Shown: positions 33,712-44,348 of the stretch, piece by piece
Layout: every line of letters begins with the position of its first letter
How positions within the stretch are numbered: the first letter of the stretch is position 1
Source of the DNA: Pegoplata infirma
Lineage: Eukaryota; Arthropoda; Insecta; Diptera; Anthomyiidae
Direction of reading: 5' to 3'
Length of the DNA: 64,000 nt
Assembly (NCBI GenBank): GCA_963921195.1
Contig: OY992536.1
Span: 238,674,023 to 238,738,022, forward strand
Translations under genes and position numbers: made by a program
Notes under the pieces: model-generated
Told to the model about the DNA's origin: nothing
Databases searched by the model: none
The model's input: only the letters and a program-made list of their open reading frames with translations

Positions 33712-33955
33712 GAGATGAAATCGTAAATGAGTTTTTAATAACGATTACGCACGCTGATGAAAGAAAAAATTTAGTCACGCACGATATTTTATTTTGCTCA
33801 CGCTCATTCACGCAGACGTGAGTAGAAAAAAATAAGTCACGGTCACGATGTTCACGTGAGCGTGAGTAAAATAAAATATCGTGCTTGAATAATTTTTTTT
33901 CTTTTATTAGCGTGCGTGATCGTAAATAAAATCTCACTCACGCTCCCTTCGCCTC
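33712..33955. mobile_element. 244-bp hAT-like MITE, TSD TTAAAATA
   Basis: GAGATGAAATCGTAAATGAG at the left and CTCACTCACGCTC...CGCCTC at the right, with TTAAAATA repeated exactly outside. The interior is GTGAGCGTGAGT/TCACGCACG words, so it is a diverged relative of the 480-bp family. It is inserted in the loop of the foldback element. Confidence 0.75.
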
Positions 33956-33979
33956 TTAAAATATTTTTTAAGTATTGAT

Positions 33980-34459
33980 TAGAGATGGGCGCTGGTCACG
34001 TGATTTGCGTGATTCACGTGAATCACGCGTGAATCACGCGTGAGTGTGAGTAATTTTCATTTCAATCACGTGATTGTGAGTGAGTGTGAGTTGAAAAAAA
34101 ATCTGAGTGAGTGATTAGTGAGTGAGTCATTTATTTTTTGCGTGAGTTTGCGTGATTAGATTTTTTGATTGGCCCAATTTTTTTTTTAATTTTTTGTAAA
34201 ATTTTTTTTTTTGGAATTTTTTTCTTTTTTTGGTAAGAAATTTAATTGCGTGAGTAGATTTTGCGTGACTCACGCGTGAGCGTGATTGATTCTTGCGTGA
34301 GTCACGCGTGAGCGTGAGTAACTTTTTTATTACTCACGTGAATAGTGAGTGAGCGTGAGTAACAAAAAAAATTGCGTGAGTGATTAGTGAGTGATTTGAT
34401 TATTTTTTGCGTGAGCGTGAGTGAGTGTGAGTCAAAATCCACTCACGCGCCCATCTCTA
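33980..34459. mobile_element. 480-bp hAT MITE, TSD GTATTGAT (copy 2)
   Basis: The same ends and the same length as 27,517-27,996 with few substitutions. GTATTGAT is duplicated at 33,972-33,979 and 34,460-34,467. Near-identity of two copies with different TSDs shows recent transposition rather than segmental duplication. Confidence 0.95.
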
Positions 34460-34884
34460 GTATTGATATTACTAATACGCACACATTTTATACACCAAAT
34501 TAACGTATTGCAATCTTTGACATTTGATTTATCGAAAACAAGGCAAAACACTCTTAAAATTTCAGAACAGATAGAAAAGCACTTTAACTTTTTTTTAAAA
34601 AATTAAAAAAAAAAAAAAATTGCGGCATGTTTTTTGATAAATAAAGTTTAAGTTTAAATTTGAAAAATTCAGAACTTCTTCTGAAAATTTTCCAATTTTT
34701 ATTCAATATAAATATTGAAGTAAAGATGCTCAGGTAAAAAAGTTAGATATTTTTAATTTTTGACCAAACTTAAATCTTATTTTTGTTATTTAATAGTACC
34801 CTAAGACAGAATACTTTGCAAATAAAAACCCATTGAAACCACTATGGTTTTTCTGTAGTGGAACTGTTGGTGTGGAATGCCTCA

Positions 34885-35432
34885 TATATGCACTTAAACG
34901 AGATTATTTCATCTGAAGCGGCCATTTAACACATTTTCAAAGAAGAATAAACTTGTTTCAATTTAAACAATATTTTTTTTCAAACATATATGATCCTCTT
35001 TAATGCGCCTAAATAAATGTAAAGTTTTGACGCTCTTTAACGATGCGAATTGTATTAGAGATGGGCGTGTGAGTTTTGACTCCCGCAGGCTCACGAAAAA
35101 TAATTTCGGTCACTCACGCTTATGCACGAATTTTTTTGCTAACGCTTACTTACATTAAAAAATGGTAGGCGATTAAGTGATTTTGGACTCACGCACGCTT
35201 ACGAAAAATAACTTCGCTCACATACGAACATTTTTTTTGTGCTCACGCTTACTCATATAAAAAAAAATTGTTTAAAGTTTTTCGACCAAAAAAATTGTCC
35301 GAAAATTCGTAAATTTTCTGAAAACTTCGGACCAATTTCGGCCAAAAGTTGTCTGAAAGATTTTTAAGCCGCAAAAATTAAATAAACATTACAATAAATG
35401 TGGCTTACTTGAAAATTTGTAGCATAAACATA
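34885..35432. mobile_element. Fragment of the 480-bp hAT family (35,056-35,260) in A+T-rich DNA
   Basis: TAGAGATGGGCGTGTGAG starts a run of CTCACGCTTAC/ACGAAAAATAA words that fades near 35,260. No right end or TSD. Flanking DNA is unremarkable. Confidence 0.55.
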
Positions 35433-35832
35433 TGGGGCATTCCATGTCAAATCGGACACTTTTAAATTTTTTTTTTTAAATTTTCACAATTTGTTTACAG
35501 TTTTTAGTACCCTTCGAAAACTCCTTCGTGGTAAATTTTAAGATTTTTTTGATGACCCGTTCAAAAGATAACGAATTTTGAAAAATTGGTAGTTTTTTCC
35601 TTTACTCAAACTTCTTTTACTCATAACTTCTTCAATAATGGTCCAAATTTCAAATTATTTTTTTTTAAATTTTTGTTTTTTTACGTACTTAAAAAAAAAA
35701 CCCAAAAAATCCTTAAAAGCGCTGTAGTATGCGATTTTTAAGTTTTAAAATTTAAATCTCATTTTTGAAAATGTTTGTACTCTTCGATTTTTTTAAAATT
35801 TTTTTGTGTCCGATTTGACATGGAATGCCCCA
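35433..35832. mobile_element. 400-bp deletion derivative of the 5,873 foldback
   Basis: TGGGGCATTCCATGTCAAAT and its complement bound about 340 bases that match only the left arm of 5,873-7,728 (CCCTTCGAAAACTCCTTCG, ATGACCCGTTCAAAAG), followed directly by the right terminus. TA lies outside both ends. It is the expected form of a foldback that lost its second arm. Confidence 0.9.
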
Positions 35833-36589
35833 TATATTTTTTCAATGACGAGTAAATTAATGGTAAACTGTGATTATAGTCCCATTTCAAAGTTCCTTTT
35901 TGATATAATTGCTCAAAAATCAAAAACTTATGAACGGTTGTTTTTGTTTTTGAAAAAGTTGTTTTTAGATACATATTTTTCTATTTCTTTCCTTTGGATC
36001 ACAGATTAAATCTATCCGATAAATATTGGTCAATAAAATTACTAATTTATATAAAGTTTAGAAAATGTTAGCTATTTCTTAAATTTGAAATTAACCAAAT
36101 AATTTAAAGTTTTGACTTTGTACTTCTGTAATTCAAATTCTAGAAGTCACAATGTTATAATACTTATGTTTAGGAAGGTTCAAGGTGTCTAGATTGTAAC
36201 TCATTAATCAATTGTTTAGTTTACCTGTTCGGCTCTTTTGGCCAAACTATGGAAATCCTGGCCCACTTGGCAGCCCCTAAAAACAAAGATGTTCTTGAAA
36301 ATTTATTGTATTGTTTTTTTATCGTGTTTCTTTAACTGTAATCGTTTTGTAATTCGTTTAATTTGTTTAATTCAAAAATAATGAAAACCCCTATATGTTT
36401 TTTTTTTCATTCAAAGTTGGCATATAGGGTAAGCGCCAGTGTTCCAAATTTCGAATAGGCGTTTCTAGGAAAACGAGACATTAAAAAGATTTTTTGAGCA
36501 CATTTTTGAAATAAAATTTCCCAAAAAAGTTATTTAAAAAAAAATGGACCGTTGCACAGTGGGGTGGATGATACCTAAAATGGCGATTA
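35833..36589. other. A+T-rich DNA, nothing recognised
   Basis: GTTGCACAGTGGGG at 36,552 resembles the outer end of element D, but no body follows. No gene. Confidence 0.45.
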
Positions 36590-37570
36590 ATACATAGAAG
36601 ACTTAATTTTAAAATATTATAATTTTTTATTGATAAGTAATCTTAAACACATAAAAACACAGCATTTTCGAAAAAAAAAAACATTGGAAAAAAAATTTTT
36701 TTAACCTGTTAGGCGCTTTATTGTTTTTCGGATATAATATCTTATTTCACAATTTTTGCTGTAACTTTGGAACAAAAAGCTTTACATTTATAAATAAAAT
36801 GGCACATTATAGCGAACTTAATGTGCTATTAAAAACCTAAAAAAGTAAATATATCGTATGTGTTTTTATTAGTATAATTTTAATTTAAAATTCTATATTT
36901 GTTTTTCACTAAATCTCATTAATGTACAAATTTATCTCAAAAAGTCCCGAAACAGAAGTTTAAAAATTTTTTATTAATGGATAATCATAATTTAATAAAA
37001 CGCAGCATTTCAGAAGAAAAATTGGAAAAAATATTTTTACCTGTTAAACTTTTTTTTCTGTTTTTCGGAAAAAGCCTAATTCACAATTTTCGCTGTAACT
37101 TTGACATCAAACGAATAAGTAAATAAATATAAAATAAATAAAATGTGTATTCAAATTCTGATTAATTTTTATTAAAAAATAAAAATTGTTTTATTCGACC
37201 TTTAAAATATTATGTTTTGAGTGCGTTTATTCTAGCTCGAGGTCATTATTTCCTTTACTAATTAAAACTATGATATTCTCATAGAATAATTTTCAAGAAA
37301 TTAATTTTTCCGTTTTTAAATTTATTTATGTTGGTAATTTTTTGTTCAAGACTTAATCGACACGTGTTTCGGGATTTGTCAGATCCCATTGTCAAGATTA
37401 TTTAGCAAAAAAAAAAAAAATATGAGAATATCATAGTTTTAGTTGGTAAATGAAATAATGACCTCGAGCTAGAATAAATCTACTTAAAATAAAATATGTA
37501 TTCTTATTAGTATTAATTCAATTTTAATCAAGTTTTTATTTTTCACTTAATTCAGTTAATGTGAACATTT
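36590..37570. repeat. About 340-bp tandem repeat, 2.4 units, with MITE insertion
   Basis: GCATTT..GAA..ATTGGAAAAAA, ACCTGTTA, CACAATTTT.GCTGTAACTTTG (36,658-36,775) recurs at 37,001-37,105. GTATAATTTTAATTTAA...CATTTATCTCAAAAA (36,860-36,950) recurs at 37,515-37,570. The second junction is opened by the 253-bp MITE. Confidence 0.75.
37226..37478. mobile_element. 253-bp MITE with about 58-bp TIR
   Basis: The ends TTTATTCTAGCTCGAGGTC are mirrored over about 58 bases with few mismatches, through AAAACTATGATATTCTCATA. The centre contains GACACGTGTTTCGGG. The same end occurs alone at 19,150 inside a hAT. Confidence 0.85.
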
Positions 37571-37742
37571 ATCTCAAAAATTTACAGACGAAAATTTTTA
37601 AAGGATCAGAACAGAATAATTTAAGGTCTAGTTGATGAAATTATGTATGGTGTATCTTCATCAAAATCACTCACGCACTCATCTCTCACAAAACAAAAAA
37701 CAACAAAATACCAAAAATATGGAAATTGAGAGTATTTTAACA

Positions 37743-37975
37743 CAACAAGTAAGAGTGATGTGCCGAATCTTCTATACCATCCAAAACGTTACAAAACTAC
37801 AAACAAATTTGGGGGGCATTTTTGATAGGGGCTCGGAGGGGGACGTAGAGGGCACTTTCACCCTTGCGATTAATCATTGCAAATTAATTTTTATTGGTTT
37901 TTGCACTTAAGTAATACAATTGCATTATTATTACATATTTTTTTATAACCACGCCCCAAAAAGGGGGCGGGCGTG
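37743..37975 (-). mobile_element. DINE-1-like 3' half, fragment
   Basis: AACAAGTAAGAG, a weak GTGCCGAATC hairpin and TATACCATCC are at the left, then GGGGGC and CCACGCCCC words typical of the family interior. GCGTGCGTGTGCGTG and CTCACGCACCGATCTCT on the right are a short hAT-family remnant. The 5' end is missing. Confidence 0.6.
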
Positions 37976-39817
37976 CGTGTGCGTGATTTAAAATAACTCA
38001 CGCACCGATCTCTTATAAACAGTACACTCATGAGCTGCAGTTACAACTACCATACGGAATATAAGGACAAAATATTATGAAAACAACTTGATTTTTAGTC
38101 TTTTTTTTTTCAAATAGATTTTTAGCAACTGGAGTTCTTTCACAAAAAAATTGATAAGTCAAAAACCGCAAAAAACCGCAAACGGACATTCAGGGATTTA
38201 TTAGATGAAATCATATATTTAAAGACCATATAGGCGGATTTTCACTCTTTCACAGACAAAGTTGTTGAAACTCAATATTTATATCAAAAATACCCTATTT
38301 TTAGAGCATTTTTATTATTTTTTTTTTTTTAATATTTCCAAAACATTTATCTAAACCAAAAAAATTTTTTATATGCTCAAATACCTAAAGTAGACTGATC
38401 CATTATGAATCTTTCAATTTTAGAAGTCTTTATACAAAATATAATTACTTGAAATATCAAAATTTTCACTTTAAATCAATGCGCGCAAATATAATAAAAA
38501 TAATTGAACTTTAAACACACACTGCAAATAAAGTATACAACTTAGAACTTTGTTTTTTGCCATTATTGATGTTGAATTTTATCTACTTTAACCTGGTACC
38601 AAACACGGTTGTGAAAGTTAATGTTCATCTATTGAATTAATCGCCACTTTGGATGCATTTCACCCCTCTGTGCGTTGGACCAAAATGGGTTTAACAAACT
38701 ATTTTGTCACTCAAAAAACGTTTACATTCAAAATTAAAAAAAATTGCAGTCAAAAAACATTTTACACACACAAAAAAATTAGTAAATTTTTTTTTCACTT
38801 TGTTCGGAACTTTCCGATTCTCAAGTCAAAAAAGGGACCCAATGCCATTTCCCACAAGTCTCTTATTATTTGTGTGTTTTTATCGACCGTAAGAGGCAAC
38901 TTTTCCCACCCACCAATTTCGAAATTAGAAAAAATCAATATTTGCTCCACCCTAATACTTATGTGTATTTTGAGTTTATTGCTTCCTGATAGTGTTAACT
39001 TGTATTTCATTTTTACCACATATTGCTTTTTTCATATTTTTTTTTCTATTTTTAACATACTCTCGTATTTTTTTTTTAACTCTGTTTAAAGTGCATACAA
39101 ATGAGTTTATATATGGATGTTGCATATATAAAGCAATATATGGTTTATCAATTATTAAACAACACTATATATCTTTTATTTTCATCATACCTACAGAATC
39201 CTGCGGCAAATGACTGTTACTGGTAGTATAGTTGTTGATAATGTTGTTGATTGTATGTAGTTTTTATGCTGCTGGTGCTGCTTCTTCTGCTACTACTACT
39301 ACTACTACTACCACTCCTGGCAAAGTGTTATACACGGAAACTACTCATTCGTGTTGTGTAACATTTTCATGTGGCTGCACAATTCATATTTTATATCATT
39401 TTGTTTGTTTTGCTTTCAAAATAAAACTGTCACACATATTTTATTTCAAAATGAAAAGTTTATTTAACCAAAAAAAAAATTTAAAATTCTAACTTTATAT
39501 TGAAATTGATTTAGAGAGAATTAAATTAAGATTGATTTAATCCGCTTAAACACAAACTTTTGTAGGTAATTAAAATATTTGTTTAACACTTTCCTGACAT
39601 TGTTTTGTCTAGGGAAATTTTTGTCCAAATTTAAAATTTCGTGCAAATGTATGTTTAGAAAAAATTTTACTGTTTATTTTGTTGGTCTACTGCGCCCTCT
39701 AGCGGAGATATATAAAACCCAAACAACTTAAAGCTTTCTCACTCTACATGTGCCAAACGGATACAAATATTGCGTCGAATAGTTTATGATCGGTTCAGAT
39801 CAGGGTTAAAAAAAAGG
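37976..39817. other. A+T-rich DNA with one trinucleotide microsatellite
   Basis: (CTA)n lies at 39,290-39,311. Frames of up to 146 residues at 38,649-39,089 are low-complexity and overlap frames on the other strand. TATATAAAA at 39,707 has no gene downstream. Nothing else is supported. Confidence 0.5.
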
Positions 39818-40625
39818 CACTCAAAATATTTTGTAGGCAAAAACAAATGAAAAACACACTTAAAACCAGTGAATAAACAATTGAAAACCATCCCAGTAAT
39901 TATTCATTTGTTTTAACAAACACCAACACTTATTTTTTACTGTTGACAAAATTTTCTAAAATAAATAACATTAAAACATTACGGTTTTTTCAATCTTTTT
40001 TACCAACAAATTCGAAAAAAATAACCAACGAAAACATTAAAAATTAATGATAGTTCTGTTATTTTTACCAACAAATTCCAAAAAAAATAACCTACGAAAA
40101 CAATAAAAATTAATGATTTCGTAGGTAATTTTTTACAATTTTTTATTGAAATATTTTTTTAAAAATTTTTTATAAAATTTTTGGGGAATCGATCCCGCAA
40201 TCAACTACATTCTGGCCAGACACTCTAACCATCATGCCAAAGTCACTTGATACAAACATGTTTTTATATTTCTATAAATAATTTTTTGATTTTTTTTTCT
40301 ACAAAAAAATAACTGACTTGTGTAGGTAAAAACTAATGATATTTCATTAAAAAATACCAACAATTTAAAAAAAAATTACTTACACAAATCATTAAAAATC
40401 AAAAGAATAATCAGTAGTTTTTACTTACAGAATAAAAATAAATGACTTTAAAAATTAAATGCTAATGAAAGTCTTTATTTTTTATTGTGTTATTTTTGAA
40501 ACAAAGGACTGAAGTAGTCATTAATAAAAACTGAACATCAAACAAATGTTTTTTCTTTTAAAAACGACTAAACGGAAAACTTTTTAAATAAACTACAAAC
40601 AGTTAATGACATAATTTTTTGAGTG
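39818..40625. mobile_element. 808-bp TIR element with a tRNA-like core (copy 2)
   Basis: CACTCAAAATATTTTGTAGG and AATTTTTTGAGTG bound a sequence collinear with 22,414-23,183. It has a small extra segment beside the tRNA-like part. No clear TA duplication remains. Confidence 0.82.
40183..40240 (-). other. tRNA-like sequence inside TIR element, copy 2
   Basis: Minus strand TTGGCATGATGGTTAGAGTG is a better box A than in copy 1, and GGGATCGATTCCC is an intact box B. Conservation of both boxes while the middle differs between copies is suggestive, but two copies cannot prove constraint. Confidence 0.6.
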
Positions 40626-41044
40626 GGGAAGTGAGAAATAGAAAAATTAATTAAATTTTTAGAAAAATTGGCTCCAAAGATTTTTTCATTAGTTTTAGTT
40701 TATATTTTTGTACTTAAAAGTATGGAAAGCAAACTTAACTAGAAAATGGGAAATTTTTTACTATATTTTAGTTCATACACATTTGAGGATTAGATTGGAT
40801 CCATGTTGGGTTATTTAAGGGTTGCCATAGATTTCGATCCAAAACTTTTGTCAGTTTTGCTCTACCTTGCTTCGTTTTTGAGATACGGAAATAAGGGGCC
40901 TGATAGGGTCTTGAGAATCTTGTAAGCTGGATAACTCAAACTATTTCGTTATAAGTTCAAGTTGAAAAAATGCAGAAGGAAAATTGGATTTCTCAAACAC
41001 TCCAGTTAGTGTTATCATTAGTGGGATTTTAAATGCCGGTCTTT
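40626..41044. other. Unique-looking DNA, nothing recognised
   Basis: Slightly less A+T-rich than the surroundings, with no terminus or frame of note. Confidence 0.45.
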
Positions 41045-41490
41045 TCTAAAAAAGTACTTTTTTTAGAAAAACGCACATTTTCGAAAAAAGTACTTTTAAC
41101 TGCTTTTTTTAAAACAAGTACTTTTTTCTAAAATAAGTACTTTTTTCGTAAAAAAACGTACTTTTTTTATAAAAAAAAATACCTTTTCCTACAAAAGTAG
41201 TATTAAAGTACTTTTTTTTTAGAAAAGTACTTTTTTAGAAAAAATTGTTTTCTAAGGAAAAAAGTACTTTTTTTTTTTTTAGAAAAAGTACCTTTTTAAA
41301 GAAAAAAGTACCTTTTTTAGAAAAAAGTACTTTTTTTAGAACAACGTACTTTTTTCTAAAAAGCAGTAAAAAATTTACTTTTTTAAAGAAGTACTTTTTT
41401 CTCTAAGAAGTAAATTTTTTTCTAAAAAGTACTATTTTTTCTAAAATTATACTTTTTAGGAAATAAGTACCATTTTTTCTAAATACAGTC
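41045..41490. repeat. About 20-bp minisatellite based on AAAGTACTTT palindromes
   Basis: Units alternate GTACTTTTTT and AGAAAAAA, so every junction is the self-complementary AAAAGTACTTTT. About 20 degenerate units. Confidence 0.85.
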
Positions 41491-41499
41491 AAATTGCGA

Positions 41500-42330
41500 A
41501 AACGTGAACTAATTTTTACCAAAGGTGATAACGATGAGTTAAAAAAAAATTGTTTTCACAAAATTTTTCTTATATTTTTTTTTCAATTTTTGGTTTACAA
41601 TTCCATTTGTGTAAACGGGCACAAGCAGGCAAGTTTTGTGTAAAGTAGGTATAAAAAGGATAATTCTGGCCCAGACAGTTTTTTGAAAGGGCGTGGAACT
41701 TTTGATCACAAGGAGTTTTAAAAAAGGGGGTTTTCACAAAAAATTTTTTATTTTTTTTTTTTAATTTTTGGTATTTTAATTAAATTTGTGTAAACGGGCA
41801 CAAGCGGGTAAGTTTTTTGTAAAGTGGAGTTAAAAAGGATAATTCTGGCCCAGACAGTTTTTTGAAAGGGCGTGGAACTTTTGATTACGATAAGTTTAAA
41901 AAGAGGGTTTTCAAAAAAAGAAAATTTATTCCCAATTTTTTATAAACTCTTATTTCAATTCAATTTTTGAAAACGGGCACAAGCGGGCAACTTTTTTGGA
42001 AAGTGCTGATAAAAAGAATAATTATGGCCCAGATAGTTTCTCGAAAGGCTGTGGAACTTTCTATAACGATGAGTTTTTAAAAGGGGGTTTTCAAAAAAAT
42101 AAGCAATTTTTTCCATTTTTTATATTTTTTTTTTTATAAATTTTAAGCGGGCTAACTTTTTTGGAAAATGTGGATAGAAAGGATAATTCTGGCCCAGGCA
42201 GTTTTTTAAAAGGGCGTAAAACTTTTGATACCGATGAGTATAAAAAGGGGGTTTTCAAAAAAAAATATTTTTTTTTTCCAATTTTTTATAAACTTTTTTT
42301 TTTCAATTCAATTTTTGAAAACGGTATATT
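41500..42330. repeat. About 178-bp tandem repeat, 4.5 units
   Basis: Anchors GGGCACAAGC (41,617, 41,796, 41,974) and AAGCGGGC (42,147), GATAATTCTGGCCCAG and AGGGCGTGGAACTTTTGAT recur every 173-179 bases. GGGCGTGG and the repeat size recall the internal blocks of Helentrons, but no Helentron end adjoins. Confidence 0.88.
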
Positions 42331-42490
42331 CACGTGATTTAAATAAAAATCACTCACGCGTGAATCACGATGTTCTTAAACTCTTTTTTCAATTTAATTT
42401 TTGAAAACTTTTTAATCACGTGATTTAAATGAAATGCACTCACGCTCACGCGTAAATCACGTTGTTTTTTTTTTTTGAGTCACGTCAATC
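42331..42490. mobile_element. Remnant of the 480-bp hAT family
   Basis: TTCACGTGATTTAAAT, CTCACGCGTGAATCACG and their variants appear twice, interrupted by a leftover of the preceding tandem unit. No ends. Confidence 0.5.
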
Positions 42491-43748
42491 ATGGGACCAG
42501 AACCCATCAATACATAAACAAAAGACAAGTGTCAGTTGTTTCATCTATAACAGCGGGTACCAACCTATGGTACGCGTACCACTAGGGGTACGCGAAACTG
42601 TCCGCGGGGGTACGCAAAACTTTAGTTTTGGACATTCGGTTTAGAATAACCTTTCAATGTTGGTTCCGCATCTGGCTTCCAAAGTTTTTCATAACATCAG
42701 GTTTTTAGGTTTACAATTTAGAGAGCCTTTTTTCGATATTCTTTTATGATATTGATACGACTTGTTTTCGATTAACCTTTCGATGCTGATTCCAAATATG
42801 GTTTCCAAATTGTTCTATGATGTCAGGTTTATCAGAAAATTTATGACAAAGTTCTTAAAAACGTGTTTTTGGGTATTTTTGAGACGGGTTGTGATAGTAT
42901 AGAAATTTTGGTACCATTTTGTTTAGCTCCAAATGCCCTTTTATTGTATATGCGAGGGTGTTTCATTCAAAAAGTCACGGAATTATTGATCTGCCCTCGT
43001 ATTAAAAAAAAAAATAAAAACATTATATTTCCGCCATTGTGATGGGTTTTTGGAACTTTTTTTACGAGTTCAAAAACCTCCGTTGTTTTAATTTTTGGTG
43101 TAGAATCGACTGGTAAAATCAGATTTGCAATATTTTCAGCCGTTTTTGCCCTGTAAAAAAAATCAGCTCAAAATCCGCGTTTTCAGATGCACCCTTAAGG
43201 AGCGAACATTTTTCCAAAAAAATACCACTATTGTTTCGATCTCGCTAAATCCTTCAAAAAAATTATATACCCGCAGATCAAAAATTTCAAAATTAACTCT
43301 AATATTAATATGTCAAGTTTTTTAACGAAAACAAAAAACTCGTTAGGGGGTACGCGGCTGATAAAATTTAAAATTAGGGGTACGTGAGCCAAAAAGGTTG
43401 GTAACCGCTGATCTATAACATCTGTAATTTTTATTAAAAATTAAGTGTCCACCCTTAAATAGTTTCCTTGTAGGTCCGATTCCAAAAAGTTTCAAGGCAC
43501 TTATTTAATACCCTAATATAGTCACGTGATTTTAATGAAAATCACTCCATAATCACGAGATTTTAATAAAATCACTCACAGAGACTATCGCCAATTCAAA
43601 TACATGATCAACAGACAAGTGTCACTTTATTTGTTTTATCTATAACATCTGCAAATTTTATTAAAAATGAAGTGTCCACCCTGAAACAGTTTCCTTGTAG
43701 GTTCGATTCCAAAAAGTTTCAAGGCACTTATTTATTACCCTAATATAG
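42470..43748. repeat. Tandem duplication holding a hAT in its first unit
   Basis: ACAAGTGTCA...ATCTATAACATCTG...AGTGTCCACCCT...AGTTTCCTTGTAGG...TTTCAAGGCACTTATT...ACCCTAATATA occurs once around the hAT and again at 43,525-43,748. The second unit is the empty site of the hAT. Each unit contains GGTYCGATTCC (43,473; 43,700), like a Pol III box B, with no matching box A. Confidence 0.85.
42551..43410. mobile_element. hAT element, CAGCGGGTACCAACC ends, TSD ATCTATAA
   Basis: Same family and orientation as 14,309-15,142. ATCTATAA flanks both ends exactly (42,543-42,550; 43,411-43,418). GCGAGGGTGTTTC...GCCCTCG at about 42,952-43,000 is a roughly 50-bp extra segment absent from the other copy, with mirrored CGAGGG ends. 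No transposase frame. Confidence 0.93.
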
Positions 43749-43832
43749 GCTTAAATTCTGAATTTCAAAAAAATCGATTAACATTTACGACCTGTAGAGA
43801 CTTTTGGCCAAAAAACCTACCATCTCGGCCCA

Positions 43833-44200
43833 GTGTGCAGTGATACAAAATCGAACTTTCCGAATCGGAATGGGATGAAACCAAAATCAAATAGAAGTTG
43901 ACATTTTACATGACAAAACCCTCAAGGCTTTTTTTAGTTTAGCGATAGAAATTTTTTTTTGTACACGAATTTAAAGTTGGGGATTTTAAAGCATTTAAAG
44001 TTTTGTGTCCTAAACATGTCCTACTTTAGTGGCCCCTTGTGGGGCCTTTATTTGAAATGTGGGGTCAACGTCCAAACTTAAGCGCGAAATTACGACAGCT
44101 ATAACCGGTATAAATTTCGCTGCAATCAATCGGTCCAGTACCTACTTACTGAACAGCAAAATTATTAAAAATAAACAAACGTGCACCGTTGCGCATGATT
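43833..44200 (-). mobile_element. Diverged copy of element D (partial)
   Basis: The complement of 44,090-44,200 reads TGCACGTTTG, TTCAGTAAGTAGGTACTGGACCG, then AAGTTTGGAC and a CCCCAC-rich part with AAAGTAGG, the same order as the arm of 24,796. The left limit at CCAGTGTGCAGTG is tentative. Confidence 0.55.
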
Positions 44201-44348
44201 GTTATTAAAAAGCAATTTCAATATTAATCATTCGCCTTATACAGTTTTCAAGCAATCGTTGTTACAATTATAGTAAAAGTTTGTCAATTTCAAATGCGTC
44301 TAAAAAAATCTAGCGCTGTTTTAATCTCTTCTTTTATTTCTATCTTTT

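Larger units (their letters stand above)
33168..34884. mobile_element. Foldback element with two hAT insertions in its centre
   Basis: TAAGGCATTCCACACC at the left and GGTGTGGAATGCCTCA at the right, TATA outside both. The arms align with those of 20,566-22,085 (GGCGTGGTC, GGGCTATCGATTAAA, GATTGCAATC). The right arm lacks about 130 bases, including the GGGCTATCGATTAAA segment. Two hATs (33,712-33,955 and 33,980-34,459) occupy the loop. Confidence 0.88.

Noticed and set aside
38649..39089. 146-residue plus-strand frame
   Set aside because: Low-complexity Phe/Leu/Lys composition typical of A+T-rich DNA; it overlaps other frames on both strands and has no domain.
39232..39492. Frame with an Ala/Ser/Thr-rich segment at the (CTA)n microsatellite
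   Set aside because: The Thr run is the microsatellite itself; no upstream gene structure.
39700..39760. TATATAAAA box after GCGCCCTCTAGCGG as a host promoter
   Set aside because: No frame, splice pattern or transcript feature follows.
43441..43748. GGTTCGATTCC as part of a tRNA gene
   Set aside because: No box A or anticodon arm at the right distance, although AAGTGTC/GGCACTT could pair. Treated as a repeat unit only.
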